Positions 34,071-45,993 of a stretch of 64,000 nucleotides of DNA are shown here, one piece after another; position 1 is the first letter of the stretch; each line of letters opens with the position of its first letter. The position numbers were made by a program, and so were the translations under genes. The stretch comes from Pterois miles (lineage: Eukaryota > Chordata > Actinopteri > Perciformes > Scorpaenidae): contig CAMQGK010000058.1 in the NCBI GenBank assembly GCA_947000775.1, positions 3,726,001-3,790,000 of the forward strand, in the 5' to 3' direction. The notes beneath the pieces were generated by a model. It had not been told where the DNA came from and did not search any database. It saw only the letters and a program-made list of their open reading frames with translations.

Positions 34071-35580
34071 ATACAGAAAATAATGAAAGCAAACGAGAAG
34101 ATCACAAGTGATGCTGATCCAATGTGGTACCTCAAGTAAGTCACACAAACCATCATCATTTACATTCAGCAACATGAATGTCCACAGACACCTCTGGTGT
34201 TTAGAGTTAAAAATATTTTAATGTTTTCCTTCACGCCTCAACAGCGTCTGTTCGCCAGCATCAGTGACAACAAACTGAAGAACTTGACCACCTGCCGTCT
34301 TGGACACAGAAGTACATTTGACATGTTACAACCTGTTACGCAAACAAGCCACATACTGTACAGTTGAACAGTTGTGTTACTTTCTATTACACAACACTGT
34401 TTGTTTTCGGTCTGGATGTTTTCCAATCATGAGAAGATAATGTATACAGCATATATTCAACGTTTTTTTGTTCACACTGATTGTCACACTTTTGTGGGTT
34501 TTAGACCGCAGCTGAACTCCAGAGGTAGTTTTGTCCCTTCCTGTCTCACTGCAGCACTCAACACATTACCTCAGGATGTTAGAGAGAGAAACACATCTGA
34601 AACATCTGTGTGCAGCTGTGGAATACTGTGTTGGCCTCTGCTGGTCCTATTGAAAAACTATGTGAAGATGCTGTACTTGTACCTGGAGTAAAGGCACGTT
34701 AGTTAGATGGACCTGATGGCTGTAGTTGACATCAGGATGGAAGTCTTTTGCAGAGGACAATTACACATTTGTATTTGGTTCCCTCTTGTTAATCAAGCTT
34801 GTTGAGAGCTTCAGGAGCTTAAAGAATCAGTCTGATCTGGTTCCGCCTCTACCACAGGCAGAGAAACACAGGCTGAGAATGACAAACAGCAGCAGATGAT
34901 CATGTCTGTTTGTTGAAGTTATCATTAAATTGGTGTGCACAGAAAGCAATCAAGGGATTTACTATGATTGTGTTAAAAGTCATGTAGTTGTTTTGAAGTA
35001 ATATTTTATTTTGTGTGGTATTTCTAGACTGAAACATGCACCAGCCTGGACTCGAGGATTTGAGCAGGTGCTTGTTAGAGAGACAAAATCTGGAACAGAA
35101 ATCATCAGTTTTCACTACTGGTTCCAGTTCTACCTGCAAGTAAAAAGTACCCACTTGGACTACAAAGGATACAAGGCCAGGGATCATGACTTGGTGAGTA
35201 GAACTGTTCATCGGACAAAATGTCTGCGGGGACACAATCTGTTGTCTCTGTCTTTATTTATTTTTTATTCTGCTAAGCTAACGTTCATGTGTGTCTATCC
35301 ACAGCCTGATCACGACGACCACGTTCTGAACCTCCAGTTCAGCTGGCACAGTTTTGGGAAGCCTGTTGGTAGCGCCTTCATTGGGACCTGACCTGAGTTT
35401 GACATGGCACTCTTCACCATCGTCTTCCTCACGAACACAGAGAGGAGCACCGCAGTGCTGGTCAACATCGACCAGTGTTAGATGAAGGTGGTGGTGATCA
35501 GACATGGACGCTCCCTCGGGGAGCATCCCCCAATCTGCTCAGCAGCAACAGCAGACATGTTAGGCAGCGCTCACATATAA
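34071..35580 (+). pseudogene. EndoU-family relic, copy 2
   Basis: Blocks at 34071-34135, 34245-34292 (truncated), 35028-35193 and 35305-35580. A deletion joins the second block directly to sequence that follows the NNYERSTG exon in copy 1, so that exon is gone. Catalytic His to Gln, the TGA after FIGT and the later TAG are all shared with copy 1, so they predate the duplication. Gly to Arg in VRETKSG is a further change at a usually conserved spot (VGE). Confidence 0.87.
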
Positions 35581-36335
35581 ACATGATAAACAGTGATACT
35601 CAGTCTGAGGCACAAATGTACTGTGATATAGTTAAAACGTAACAAACCTGCATAATGCCGTGCAGGACATAGATGAGTACACGTCTGTAATTTTTATCAA
35701 CACCTTTGTAAACTTGATTCATTTGTCACAAAAAGCTATTTCAATAAAAGTAATTCATGCTTTTTAAAGTCAAATATTTGGTGTGTTTATGAGATATCCT
35801 TTCATTTCCTTTGTAATACATTCAAATCACTTCATTATACGGATGCAATGGATTAAGTATGAGTATGTGGAAGAAATACTCAAATCCTTTGAGCAGAGCT
35901 GTTTTAGTAACGTGTAACAGGGTAGCGGAATAAATAGTGTGATCATGTTCTCCTGAACATGGAAGTTGATGGCAATTGTTTTGAATTTAAAGCATTACAT
36001 CTTCAATTCTTTAAGACATCAGTAAGAGATCAAGTGATGTAGACTGTTTCTTATTTACTTCACTTCCCAGGTAGATAAATTTATATATTATATGTTGACT
36101 TCACTGAACTGATAAAGCATTTTAAATGAGTGGTCCATGGTCCAAATGAGTCCAGTTCCCTTTAGTCTGACTCACTGGGTGTAGACTGGGTAAAACCCTA
36201 CCAATGGCCATGTATTTCATGTACATCCTCCATTTGAAAGTTATTAACAATAAATGTATTATTGTATATTAAAAAAGAGACACCCCATCTGATCTTTTGT
36301 TTTATATTGTTTTTATTTAGCAACATTAACTATAT

Positions 36336-36339
<4 letters not shown>

Positions 36340-36397
<58 letters not shown>
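36340..36397. repeat. (TA)n microsatellite, copy 2
   Basis: Uninterrupted TA units, followed at once by sequence absent from copies 1 and 3 (36398-36440). Confidence 0.97.
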
Positions 36398-36398
<1 letters not shown>

Positions 36399-36439
36399 CT
36401 TCTATGTATCTCCCCTGCCCCTGCCTTCTATCCTTCCCT

Positions 36440-36653
36440 ATACGTTCACCTGGAAGGGGAGATAGCCATGATCAAGAAGGTGGTTCACGATGAAGGGGGC
36501 CAGGGTGGGGAGGGCGAGGCTTAGTCATTGCACTCGCGGCTCGCTGAGCTGCCACCCGTCTCTGCGACTTCCCCAAATGCTGGGATAAGTGAGGTCCTCG
36601 GACTGAATCATAGATTTCTGGTAGTGGGGGACTGCGTTCTGTCCTGGGCGGAA
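36440..36653 (+). pseudogene. U1 snRNA-like sequence mixed with zrsr2 exon sequence, copy 2
   Basis: U1 blocks: ACCTGG-AAGGGGAGATA (36448-36464), 'CATGATCAAGAAGGTGGTTC' (36467), 'GGCGAGGCTTAGTCATTGCA' (36513), CTCTGCGACTTCCCCAAATG (36560) and 'ATTTCTGGTAGTGGGGGACT' (36613), the Sm-site and 3' region missing from the chimeras above. Between and inside these blocks are bases of the zrsr2 last exon and flank found at this place in copies 1 and 3 (for example GCCACCCGTCTCTGCGACT and GATAAGTG). It reads as a letter-by-letter blend of two sequences, so a consensus error is as likely as a real insertion. Confidence 0.65.
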
Positions 36654-36737
36654 CTACAAACACAACTGAACCTTGTGTCTCTGCAGGAATGTCACCAAGT
36701 GAAAATGCCACTCTTATTATCAGTATGAATAACTCAC

Positions 36738-37626
36738 CACATATAGCATTCTTCCAGAGTGTAACAGGACACAGCTCACAATGAAGCTGCCGACCTGCGT
36801 ACCACCTCCCATTGAACCTGATGATGGCATCTTTACACTGCTCCTCTCTGGGCAGACAAAAGGACAGGATGAAGAGTTTTATCCAAAAATTCAAACAATG
36901 TACATTTTATTTATTTGGAAAAAGTTGTGGAGTGGCTATGTGATGACTTACGTGTCAAACTGAATGTAAACATTTCCTCTCAAGTGCGCTTCGTAATTGC
37001 AGCTCACCTAAAAAAGGAAAGTTATCAATGAAACCAAATGTGTAGTTTTAACATGATACATGATATATTGGCTTCAAACAACTAAGTTTTTGATGAAAAT
37101 CTCTTTAATGTAGTTTAATGTAGTCAAAGATTTTTAACTAAAATATGTACCGAGTGGAATATTTTACAGTTTGAAGAACAAAATTGTCAGTACTCCCTGG
37201 TGGAAAAAAAACTGTAATAAAGACGCTGTTTCAAAAGTAGTGTAACATATCTTTGACATTTCTTATCAGTACTGAATAAGTAATTTCCTGTTGCTTCGGA
37301 AAATATATTCATGATACAGTATATCTGAAATGACCTGCTATCATCCGATGCATCGACCTGGATGATTCATTGGCCAGGCTCTAGAAATATAATTTTTATT
37401 GCCATGATGCCATGAACGCATTCTGCTGCTCTTAATGTGTGAGGTTTAACAGAACTATGAATATGTAGATATACATTACACTGAGTTTTATACCATTAGG
37501 AGGATAAAATACTGACAAAATACTTACATGAGAGTTACAGTCCTACCACTTCCTCTGGCTTGAGCGAGAGCCTGTCGTTTCCATTTTCTTCTTTCTTTCC
37601 TCAGAGCCGCTTTGCGTTGCTTTTGA
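36738..37626 (-). pseudogene. zrsr2: zrsr2-like relic, copy 2 (second half disrupted)
   Basis: Blocks equivalent to copy 1 at about 37547-37626, 36952-37007 and 36738-36847. The exon for the second zinc finger and RS tail is missing; in its place lies a U1-snRNA-like mosaic (36440-36653). Arg of TRWKN is Leu here (CPVTLWKN), a change in a strongly conserved zinc-finger neighbour. Confidence 0.88.
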
Positions 37627-38301
37627 CTAAAGAGAAGAAGATGGAATAATTACATTAGAGGACTAGAAAAGCTAAACCATAAATACTTTACAGGGGGGTC
37701 TTGTGCAAAAAGTGTGCCTGTTGTTATTTGTGGATACAAATGCAATCTAAAGAGTATGACAGACAAACTTTGAGAACCACTGGCCTAATGTAATCAAAAC
37801 CAGTCCTGCAAAAGGAGCACTGTAGCATTAAGAAGCCTGTAATTCCCAGGATATGATGAGAGCGTATTACAGAGGAGTTGATTCAGTTCTACGTTATCAC
37901 AGACACTTGAGACAGTAGTTTGTGTTATATCTGGGTTGTATTAATCAGCAATTAATTAATCACGTAAGCAGCAGCAACAGCAGCAGCAATAGTTGCAGTA
38001 GACACACTGGCACCTTCATTAATATCACACTCAACTGACTGTGTTTTATATTCTCATTGCATTGACGGGTGGACTGTTCTCAGGTGCCTGTGCAGGTTGT
38101 TTGTGGCTCTAAATGATACTCTTGCAGACTCTGCACTCTTCCTTTGTATCGTCAATAAAACTGAAATGTTTCCAGATTTTGATTCTTTTCCTAGTGTAAC
38201 TCATTTTCTTTACTTTACCTTCCTAATGTGTCGAAGTTGGCTTCTCTTGTTGCCCCCGGCTCTCTCTCTCCTTCCCTCCTGCTCTGTTCGTGCGCTACTG
38301 C

Positions 38302-38304
<3 letters not shown>

Positions 38305-38342
<38 letters not shown>
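38305..38342. repeat. (GA)n microsatellite, copy 2
   Basis: Shortest of the three GA arrays. Confidence 0.96.
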
Positions 38343-38345
<3 letters not shown>

Positions 38346-38446
38346 ACAGAGAGAAAACACGGCTCCCAAATAGGAGCTGGCTCCCGTTGTTCACATCGAA
38401 GAGCCGGCTCTAAGGGCCGTTTTGTTCCCGACCGACCCATCACTAG

Positions 38447-40361
38447 TGCCGGCAGACACGTTGAGTGGGGGCTCAGCCTGCAGCTGTCTGCCGGACCCTG
38501 TGGGTTTAGGCTGGCCCGAGGTTGCTGGCAGAGGATTTGGGTGGTGAACTGAAAATCTTCTGCCAGCAACCTATGGGCCCCGCCTCCACCTGCAGGTTCA
38601 GGTGGAGGGGGCCCACAGGTTGCCGGCAGAGGCCTTGAGTGGGGTCTCAGCCTTCAGCTGTCCGCCACACTCTGTGGGTTTAAGCTGGCCCGCAAGTTGC
38701 CGGCAGAAGCGTTGGGTAGTGGCTCGGCCCACAGCTGTCTGTCGGTAACTGCGGATGGAGGCTCGGCCCGCAGGTGTTCGCTGGAACCTGCAGGTGGAGG
38801 CGGGGCCCGTAGGTTGCCGACAAAGGCCTTAGGTGGAGGCGGGGACCGCAGGTTATTGGGAGAGGTGTTGGGTGGAGGCTCAGCCAGCAGCTGTCTGCTG
38901 GAGTCTTCGGGTGGAATGGGCCCACAGGTTGCCGGCAGAGGCGTTGGGTGAAGGCTCAGCCCGCAGCTGTCTGCTGGAGTCTTCGGGTGGAATGGGCCCA
39001 CAGGTTGCTGGCAGAGGCGTTGGGTGGAGGCTCGGCCCGCAGCTGTCTGCTGGAACCTGCAGGTGGGGGTTTGGCCCTTAGCTGTCTGCCACAGCTTGTG
39101 GGTGGAGGCGGAGACCACAGGTTGCCGGCAGAGGCGTTGAGTGGAGGCTCCAACCAAAGCTTCTGCCGGCAACCTGCGGGCCCTACCTCCACCCAACGCC
39201 TCTGCTGGACACCTGCAGGCCCTGCCTCTACCCGACGCCTCTGCCGGAAACCTGCAGGCCCTGCCTCCACCCAATGCCTCTGCCGGCAACGTGCAGGCCC
39301 CGCTTCCACCCGCACGCTCCAGCAGACAGCTGTGGGCCGAGCCTCCACCCAAAGTATCTGCCGGCAACCTGCGGGCCCCTTCCACACGAAGTTACCAGCA
39401 GACAGCTGCGAGCCACGCCTGCACCCAACTCCTCTGCCAGCAACATCAGGCCCCTCGTCCACCTGCACAGTCCGGCAGACAGCTGTTTGCCAAGCCTCCA
39501 CCTGCAGCTACAGGCCAGGTTTCCACCCAAAACCTCTACCAGAAACCTGCGGGACCCCCATCTCCACCTGCAGGTTCTAGCAGACAGCTGCGAGCCGAGC
39601 CTCCAACCAACACTTATGCCGACACCCTGATGGCCCCAACTCCACCTGCCGGCTCTGGCAGACAGCTGCGGGCCGAGCTTCCACCTAAAGCTTCTGCCAG
39701 CAACCTGCGGGCACAGCCTCCACCTGTAGGTGCCGGAAAAAAGCTGCAGGCAAAACCTCCACGTTCAGCTTAAGGCAGAGCCTCCCCCCAACACCTCTGC
39801 TGGCAACCTGCGGGCCTCTCCTCTGCCAGCAGGTTACGGAAGACATCTGCGGGCCCTCCCTCCACCCAACGCCTCTGCCTTCAACCTGCGGGCCCCGCCT
39901 CCACCCAATGGTCTTTGCCGGCCCGGCAGCCGGCAGAGGCATTGGGTGGAGCTGGGGACCACGGGTTGCCGGCAGAGGCGTTGGGCGGAGGCTCGGCCCG
40001 CAGCTGTCTGCCAGAGCTGGCAGGTGGAGGTGGGGTCTGCAGGGTACTGGCAGAGGCGTTGGGTGGAGCCTCAGCCTGCAGCTGTCTGTCGGAGCTGGTA
40101 AATGGAGGCAGGCCTGCAGGTTGCCAGCTGATTTGTTTCAGTCTGCAGCTGTCTGCTGGAACCTGCAGTTTGAGGCGGGGCCTGCAGGTAGCAGGATCGA
40201 GGCGTCGCCCGCAACTGTCTGCCAGAGCCGGCAGGTGGAGGCGGGGCCTGCAGGGTGCTGGCAGAGGCGTTGGGTGGAGCCTCAGCCCACAGCTGTCTGT
40301 CGGAAGCTGCAGGTAGAGGAGGGGCCTGCAGGTTTCCGGTAGAGGTTTTAGGTGGCGGCTG
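38447..40361. repeat. GC-rich minisatellite, copy 2
   Basis: Almost identical to copy 1 in unit order and orientation switches, with a short change at the central palindrome (about 39919, GGCCCGGCAGCCGG in place of GGCAACCGGCAGCCGG). Confidence 0.93.
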
Positions 40362-40755
40362 ACAGGTGTTTAAGATGTAACTTTTTTTCACTGTTAGAGG
40401 CGGAGGAGATGGTGGACACAAAAGGATTTAGATGGAGCATGTGTGCAACCATCTGCTGTCTGCAGGTGGAGGCTAAGACAGCAGATGGCTGCTGAGTTGA
40501 CGTCGGTCGGTGGCTGAAATTGATGGAGGTCGGCAGAGGCTGTTCACTAAAGGTATATATTTTGCTAGTAGGCGGAGACTGTCGGTGGAGGATCTAACCC
40601 GGAACTGCATGTACTGACTAAAAACAGATTATTCTTATAAAGAAAACTTAAAATCACAATATTTTATAAAGAATACTTAGAATCACAATATTTACAGATC
40701 CCTTAAAATCACAATATTTACAGATTTCATCTAAAAGCGCTAATTTGATCAGGTT

Positions 40756-42990
40756 TCATTTCTTAGCTCTTTTAGCGGATGGCATACTAGGCTTCGGTTC
40801 TCCCTGAATGTCGACATCATAACGGGGAGGAGAGACTCCAACCCCGTATGACACCTCCACCTGAACCAGCCCGTCTTCCCCTACTGTTGACGTGAACGTT
40901 GGACGATTCAGCCTCTCCCACAGCTTCTGTTTGATGCGCCGTCCAAGCTCTAAACTGTAGGGACGCTGGCGGCCATTCTTGAACCTGTGAGGAGCCGAGG
41001 TAACACACATTTAATCTGAATGATTTGTGTGGTCAAAATGCTTATTTTTAGGTTGCAGTTATTGAAGAATATAATAATTATCTGATTGAAAGAGTCCTGA
41101 TGTTTGGCTCAAACATACCTCAGCATGTCATCAACCACTTCGTGGTAGATCCGCTGGTACTCTTCCACCGGGTGGTTGTTGATCAACAGAGGGCCGTCGT
41201 CGAGCAGAGGAGCAGAGGAGGGCTGAGGGCTGGGGGCCATCTTGGAGACCACTGGAAGCTCAGAAGGGGAGATGGTGGCAGATGGGATGGGGGGCTCGGG
41301 AGCGGGGACCTGCTTCACGACCTCTGGAGGTTCAGCCACGGAGGTCCGCTTCCTCTTCCTGGGAGGGCTGGCAGTCGACTCAGACTGATGATGCTCCTGG
41401 AGAAGGTAAGAAACACAAGAGGATGTCAGACTCCAGTTAACCTCTGACTGACCAATGAGCTTTTATTATCTCATAAGAGAAAAATACATCAGATGCACTG
41501 CAGAGAACTAAGTCCTTATTTTTTGTCCTTTTTAACTGTATTTCAGACATCAAGTCCTGGATGGCAGAGAACTTTCAACAGCTCAACCAGGACAAAACTT
41601 TTTAGCCATTGGTACACGGGATCAGAGAGAGAAACTGGCGAGCAAACTACAAGTCGTCTCTTTTAGCCCATGTTAACAAGTAAAAAATCTTGGTGTAATA
41701 TTTGACTCACAACTGAATTTTGAGGCTCAGATGAAGGACATCATAAGAAAGGCATTTTATAATTTAAAGAACATTGCTAAAGTACACCAGTTTCTCTCTC
41801 ATGCCAATGCAGAGGCACTTATTCATGATTTTATTACCTACAGGATTTATTACTGCAATGCTCTTCTTTCTGTTCTCCCTAAAAGATTTTGGGGCTGCAA
41901 TTACTTGAAAACTCAGCTGCTCGAATGTTGACAAAAAAAACAGAAAGAGAGCTCAGATTACACCGATTTTTAAGTCTCTGCATTGGCTTCCTGTGTCTCT
42001 TAAAATTGATATTAAAAGTCTTTTATTGTTTTATAAAGATCTTAATGGATGAGCTCCTTATTTATTTAACTTGCTTTTACCATATGAACCCAGCAGAGCC
42101 CTCAGGTCTTCTTGAAGAGGCCTTTTAACTGAACCCAAAGTTAGGACTGAAACATACGGGGAGGCATTTTTTTACTACTATGCCCCCCATTTATGGAATA
42201 AGCTGCCTGAAGATCTGAGGGCAACATGTAGTATTAATAGTTTTGAAGTAAGCTTAAGACCCATCTTTTTAGTCTTTCTTTATCAATTTTAGGTATTCTA
42301 TTTTATTTTATTCTGTTTTACATGTTATTAAATATGTTCAGTTTTATTTTTTAAAACTTTCAAATTTTTCTTCTTTGTTTCCTCAATTCATTCTATTTCT
42401 TTTAAATTCAAGATGGCGTGTCCTCAGTATTTCCTCAGTATTTAATCTGTTGATTGTGTGAGTTGTGTGAGTTGTGTGAGTGTTGACTGTAAAGCTCTTT
42501 CTGCTTGTGTGAAAAGTTCGACACATATAAAGTTATTATTAATTTGTCAAATTAACAGACCCTTCACAGATTCGATTTCAGAAAAAAATTGTGATTTTAC
42601 ACCTGGATGCAGGAAGAATTTAAAGTAAAGCACAATAAAAAATGTCCTTAAGCTGACATTTTCACAGATTAAAGCTGTAAACTGGTAAAAACTCTGATGG
42701 AAACGCAACAGGAAAGTTGCTGTAATGTAAAATGAGTCTAATCAGCAGTGCAATATGTCTGTACAGTAGACCGTGTCCCAAAACATTCAGTATTCACAAT
42801 ATAGTCCACCACGTGTTTACCATTGGTGTAAAACTGTCTGACTCTCTACCTCTTTAAGATTACATTGTGCATAATTTAGTACATTAACATATTTTTCAAT
42901 CCAAAGTAGTTACCTGGCTGCCCCTGCAGCACGGACACTGTCTGAGGGTTGCAGGCTTCCTGGCTCTCTTCTGTCTGCAGTAGCTGTGGT
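40756..42990 (-). CDS. unidentified nuclear-type protein, 3' exons, copy 2 (partial)
   Basis: Exons 42914-42990, 41119-41396 and 40756-40984. The predicted last exon is identical to copy 1 at protein level, and the middle exon differs by no residue I can see. Splice sites are kept. Confidence 0.74.
41547..42542 (+). mobile_element. L2-like LINE 3' end, copy 2
   Basis: Same insertion at the same site, so it predates the duplication. It carries an extra CCTCAGTATTT repeat and a GAGTTGTGT repeat in the tail. Confidence 0.85.
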
Positions 42991-43472
42991 CTGCAAGAGC
43001 AATCAGCACAACAAACTGCAACAACACATGCTCATGTTAGAATGAGGCTTCACAAGTAAATGCAACACACAGCACAGAATAATGGGAATTTCATTCTGCA
43101 ATTTTCTGCAAAAATTCAACTAGATAATAAAATAATGACTTTACTGTCAGGGCGTGACCTACAGAGGAGACAGGAGGAGCTTATTGGCTGCTCTTAATAA
43201 CACATGAGCTTCACTTATTCATATTTTTCTGTATCTTCATTAGGCTGTTAATGACGTGTCATTCATACATGAGTGTGATTCATCACTAGTTAATAAAGAT
43301 TTTAGCATGGTTGCTGTTCCTGCCATCACCATTGAAGTGTGTGTAGCTGTTTACTTGACTACATTTTGTCGATTTGTGTCTGTAGATTTCTCCAAAATTC
43401 ACCAAAAGTTACCATTAGATAATGCCTCATTTGCTTATTAAAAATACAATTTACTATAAATATATATAGATT

Positions 43473-43891
43473 ATACATACCTGGTAACAGAGATACCATG
43501 ATCAAGAAGGTGGTTCAGCCAGGGCGAGGCTTAGTCATTGCACTCCGGCTGAGCTGACCTCTGCGAATTCCCCAAATGTGGGAATCTCGACTGCATAATT
43601 GGGAGTTGGCTTGGTAATCGGAGGGTCACCGGTTCAAGTCCCCACATGGACCAAGAACGAGTGTGAACTGGTAGCTGGAGAGGCGCCAGTTCGCCTCTTG
43701 GGCAGTGTCGAAGTGCCCCTGAGCAAGGCACCAAACCCCTAACTGCTCGGGGCGCTTGTCAGGAGCAGCCCCCCTCACTCTGACATCTCTCCATTAATGC
43801 ATGTATGTGTACTGTGTGAAATTAACAACAGTGTGTAAAAACTGAATTTCCCCTCGTGGGACTAATAATAGTTGTTGTTGCTCTTCTTCTA
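43473..43891 (+). mobile_element. U1 snRNA-SINE chimera, copy 2
   Basis: Same junction (U1 part 43473-43600, SINE part from 43601). The tail is shorter, with CTCTTCTTCTATG in place of the longer CTT run. Confidence 0.88.
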
Positions 43892-44940
43892 TGTTAATAT
43901 GTAATACAAAGAATAATTGTCTTCATGTAAGTGATCAACTGGGGAAGTTTTATGGTTTCTATTAGTGTTTTTTTACTCTTATTTACCTGTAATGTCTTCA
44001 AAATCAGTCTGTAATTTTATAATCCATATCTTTAAAGGTCCCTTTTCTCAAAATTATTTTTTTTGCTGAGACTCTTAACCAGAAACCTCCACTTCAGTAG
44101 TCCTCACACAAAGTTTATCTGTGTTGAAATAGTAGAGTGAGTTTCTAATTTTCTTTCTTACATGGAAAGTCTGGCAATATTTGCTGCAGTGCGTCATTGT
44201 GTGCATGGTAGCGCACCCCCCATATTCAGCAGTTAGATATATGTAACGCAACCTCTCTCATCAAAACAACACGTTATAACCAGCTGGCCACAGAAATAAT
44301 GAAAGTGCATGTTATTTTACCATAAGTGGAATAGTACAATGACTGTAGTCGTCTCATTACACAGATAAAACGGATCATTACATAATTTGTCCATACTGAA
44401 ATATTAGCTGGCCCCAGATCTGATGTGGAAACCTGAATAAATAGTTTTAATTTATGAATATGCAAAATGGAAACAATGGAGGTTTTTCTTTGACACAGCT
44501 GGGGCTCCTTCAGGACAGGTCAAGTAATAAATCAGGACCAACATTTAATACAGTATGTTTGGTATTATGTTCTAGTGCTGCATGTTCATAACATATCAGT
44601 TAAATTAGCTCAAACCACTAAGCTGCCATGAAAATATAATGTCACATATCATTATATTATCAGTAGGCTACGGACGCCATTTTGTGAAGGCCTGCTATGT
44701 GAGTCATAGTTGGAGCAGTGTTCATGGCACAGTCTATTTACAATGTATGATGAGGGCTCTGAGAGCACATCGGAGAAGTTTGCTCTAAGGGCTTTCTACC
44801 AGAAATCTTCTTAAATTTAGACAACAACAAACTTGGTTAAGTTTAAGACAAGATCAGAGTTTGAGCTCAAATAAACCCTTGAAATCAAACGTCTCCGATG
44901 TTCGCTCCAAGAGCGTCGACGGTAAAATACATAGAAAGTG

Positions 44941-45183
44941 TTAAAATCTCACATTTTCCATGGTGAAGTCAGTCAGGTCTCTTTGGTCACCCTCTGGAAG
45001 TCTTCGGTCTTTCACACGATGGATGAAATAATCACTTGACTCTGTCGTTTTCAACAAATCGTCGAGTGCAACTTTGGACAAACTTTCCCGGCCGTTGGAT
45101 GATTTGTTAATGTTCAAATTCTGCTTCATAAATGATGCGCCTGAGAGAAACCATGGCAACCATGGACGGCATTTTGTACGCAC
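44941..45183 (-). CDS. exon-like open frame in nested unit 1, copy 2 (hypothetical)
   Basis: Same frame as in copy 1 with Lys to Glu in the NGRESLSK segment; the following GTGAGA is kept. Confidence 0.35.
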   Translation of the reverse strand: MRTKCRPWLPWFLSGASFMKQNLNINKSSNGRESLSKVALDDLLKTTESSDYFIHRVKDRRLPEGDQRDLTDFTMENVRF

Positions 45184-45839
45184 GAGATTTTACAGTCAGG
45201 TCTCACCTCTGTGATGTAAAGTTTCATCCAATCAGCTGCTAAAGGCCTGAGATCAAGTCCCCATCTAAGCACTGTATGAAGAAACATGATCGCGTCCTCA
45301 GTCATATTGTTTGATAGATGTTTGGTTCCAGTCTCATGCGCAGCTACTGATGGGGATGACTACAAGTCTTTCTGGGACTCATCAAACTGATGTTTGTTCA
45401 CACTGACTGTTAATATTTAGTATTTATTCCTTTGAGTTTATTAAATACTTGGAGTCATCACACAGCAGCAGGATCGATATGTGCGTCCCCACACTGTCAA
45501 AGGCGCTGTGCGCCTTTTCAGATTTCAGGTTGATTTAGTGACAACATTTAGATCATAGCAGCCGTCCTCAGGATGGGTTCAGCTCCATCACAGCTGTCGG
45601 CCATATTTATTCTAACTAAAAATTAAAAACTGCATTTCCTCTAGACGGTCAAAATTGCGCCGTCAAGTTTATTATTATACTGAGTTTCTAATTTTGTTTC
45701 TTAAATGGAAAGTCTCGCAATATTTGCTGCAGTGCGTCATTGTGTGCATGATAGCGCACCCCCCATATTCACCAAATCAATATATGTAACGTAGCCTCTC
45801 TTATCCTAACAACACGTTATGACCAGTTGGTCACAGAAA

Positions 45840-45993
45840 GACTAGTGGGGACTAGTCAGACTGTAGCGTTCGAACTGATGAAGCCACTTGGATAAGGGGC
45901 GAATCGTCTTCAGAGACAAATCCAAATCCAGTTGCCTTCGATCCAATTTTTTGCCAGAATGAATATGACCTGGATGAATGAAAACTCCACAGA
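45840..45993 (+). mobile_element. 154-bp insertion with hammerhead-like core, copy 2
   Basis: Same insertion and the same 10-bp direct repeats (45830-45839, 45994-46003). It keeps ACTAGTGGGG, the form also seen at 1222, where copies 1 and 3 have ACTCGTGGGG. Confidence 0.6.
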
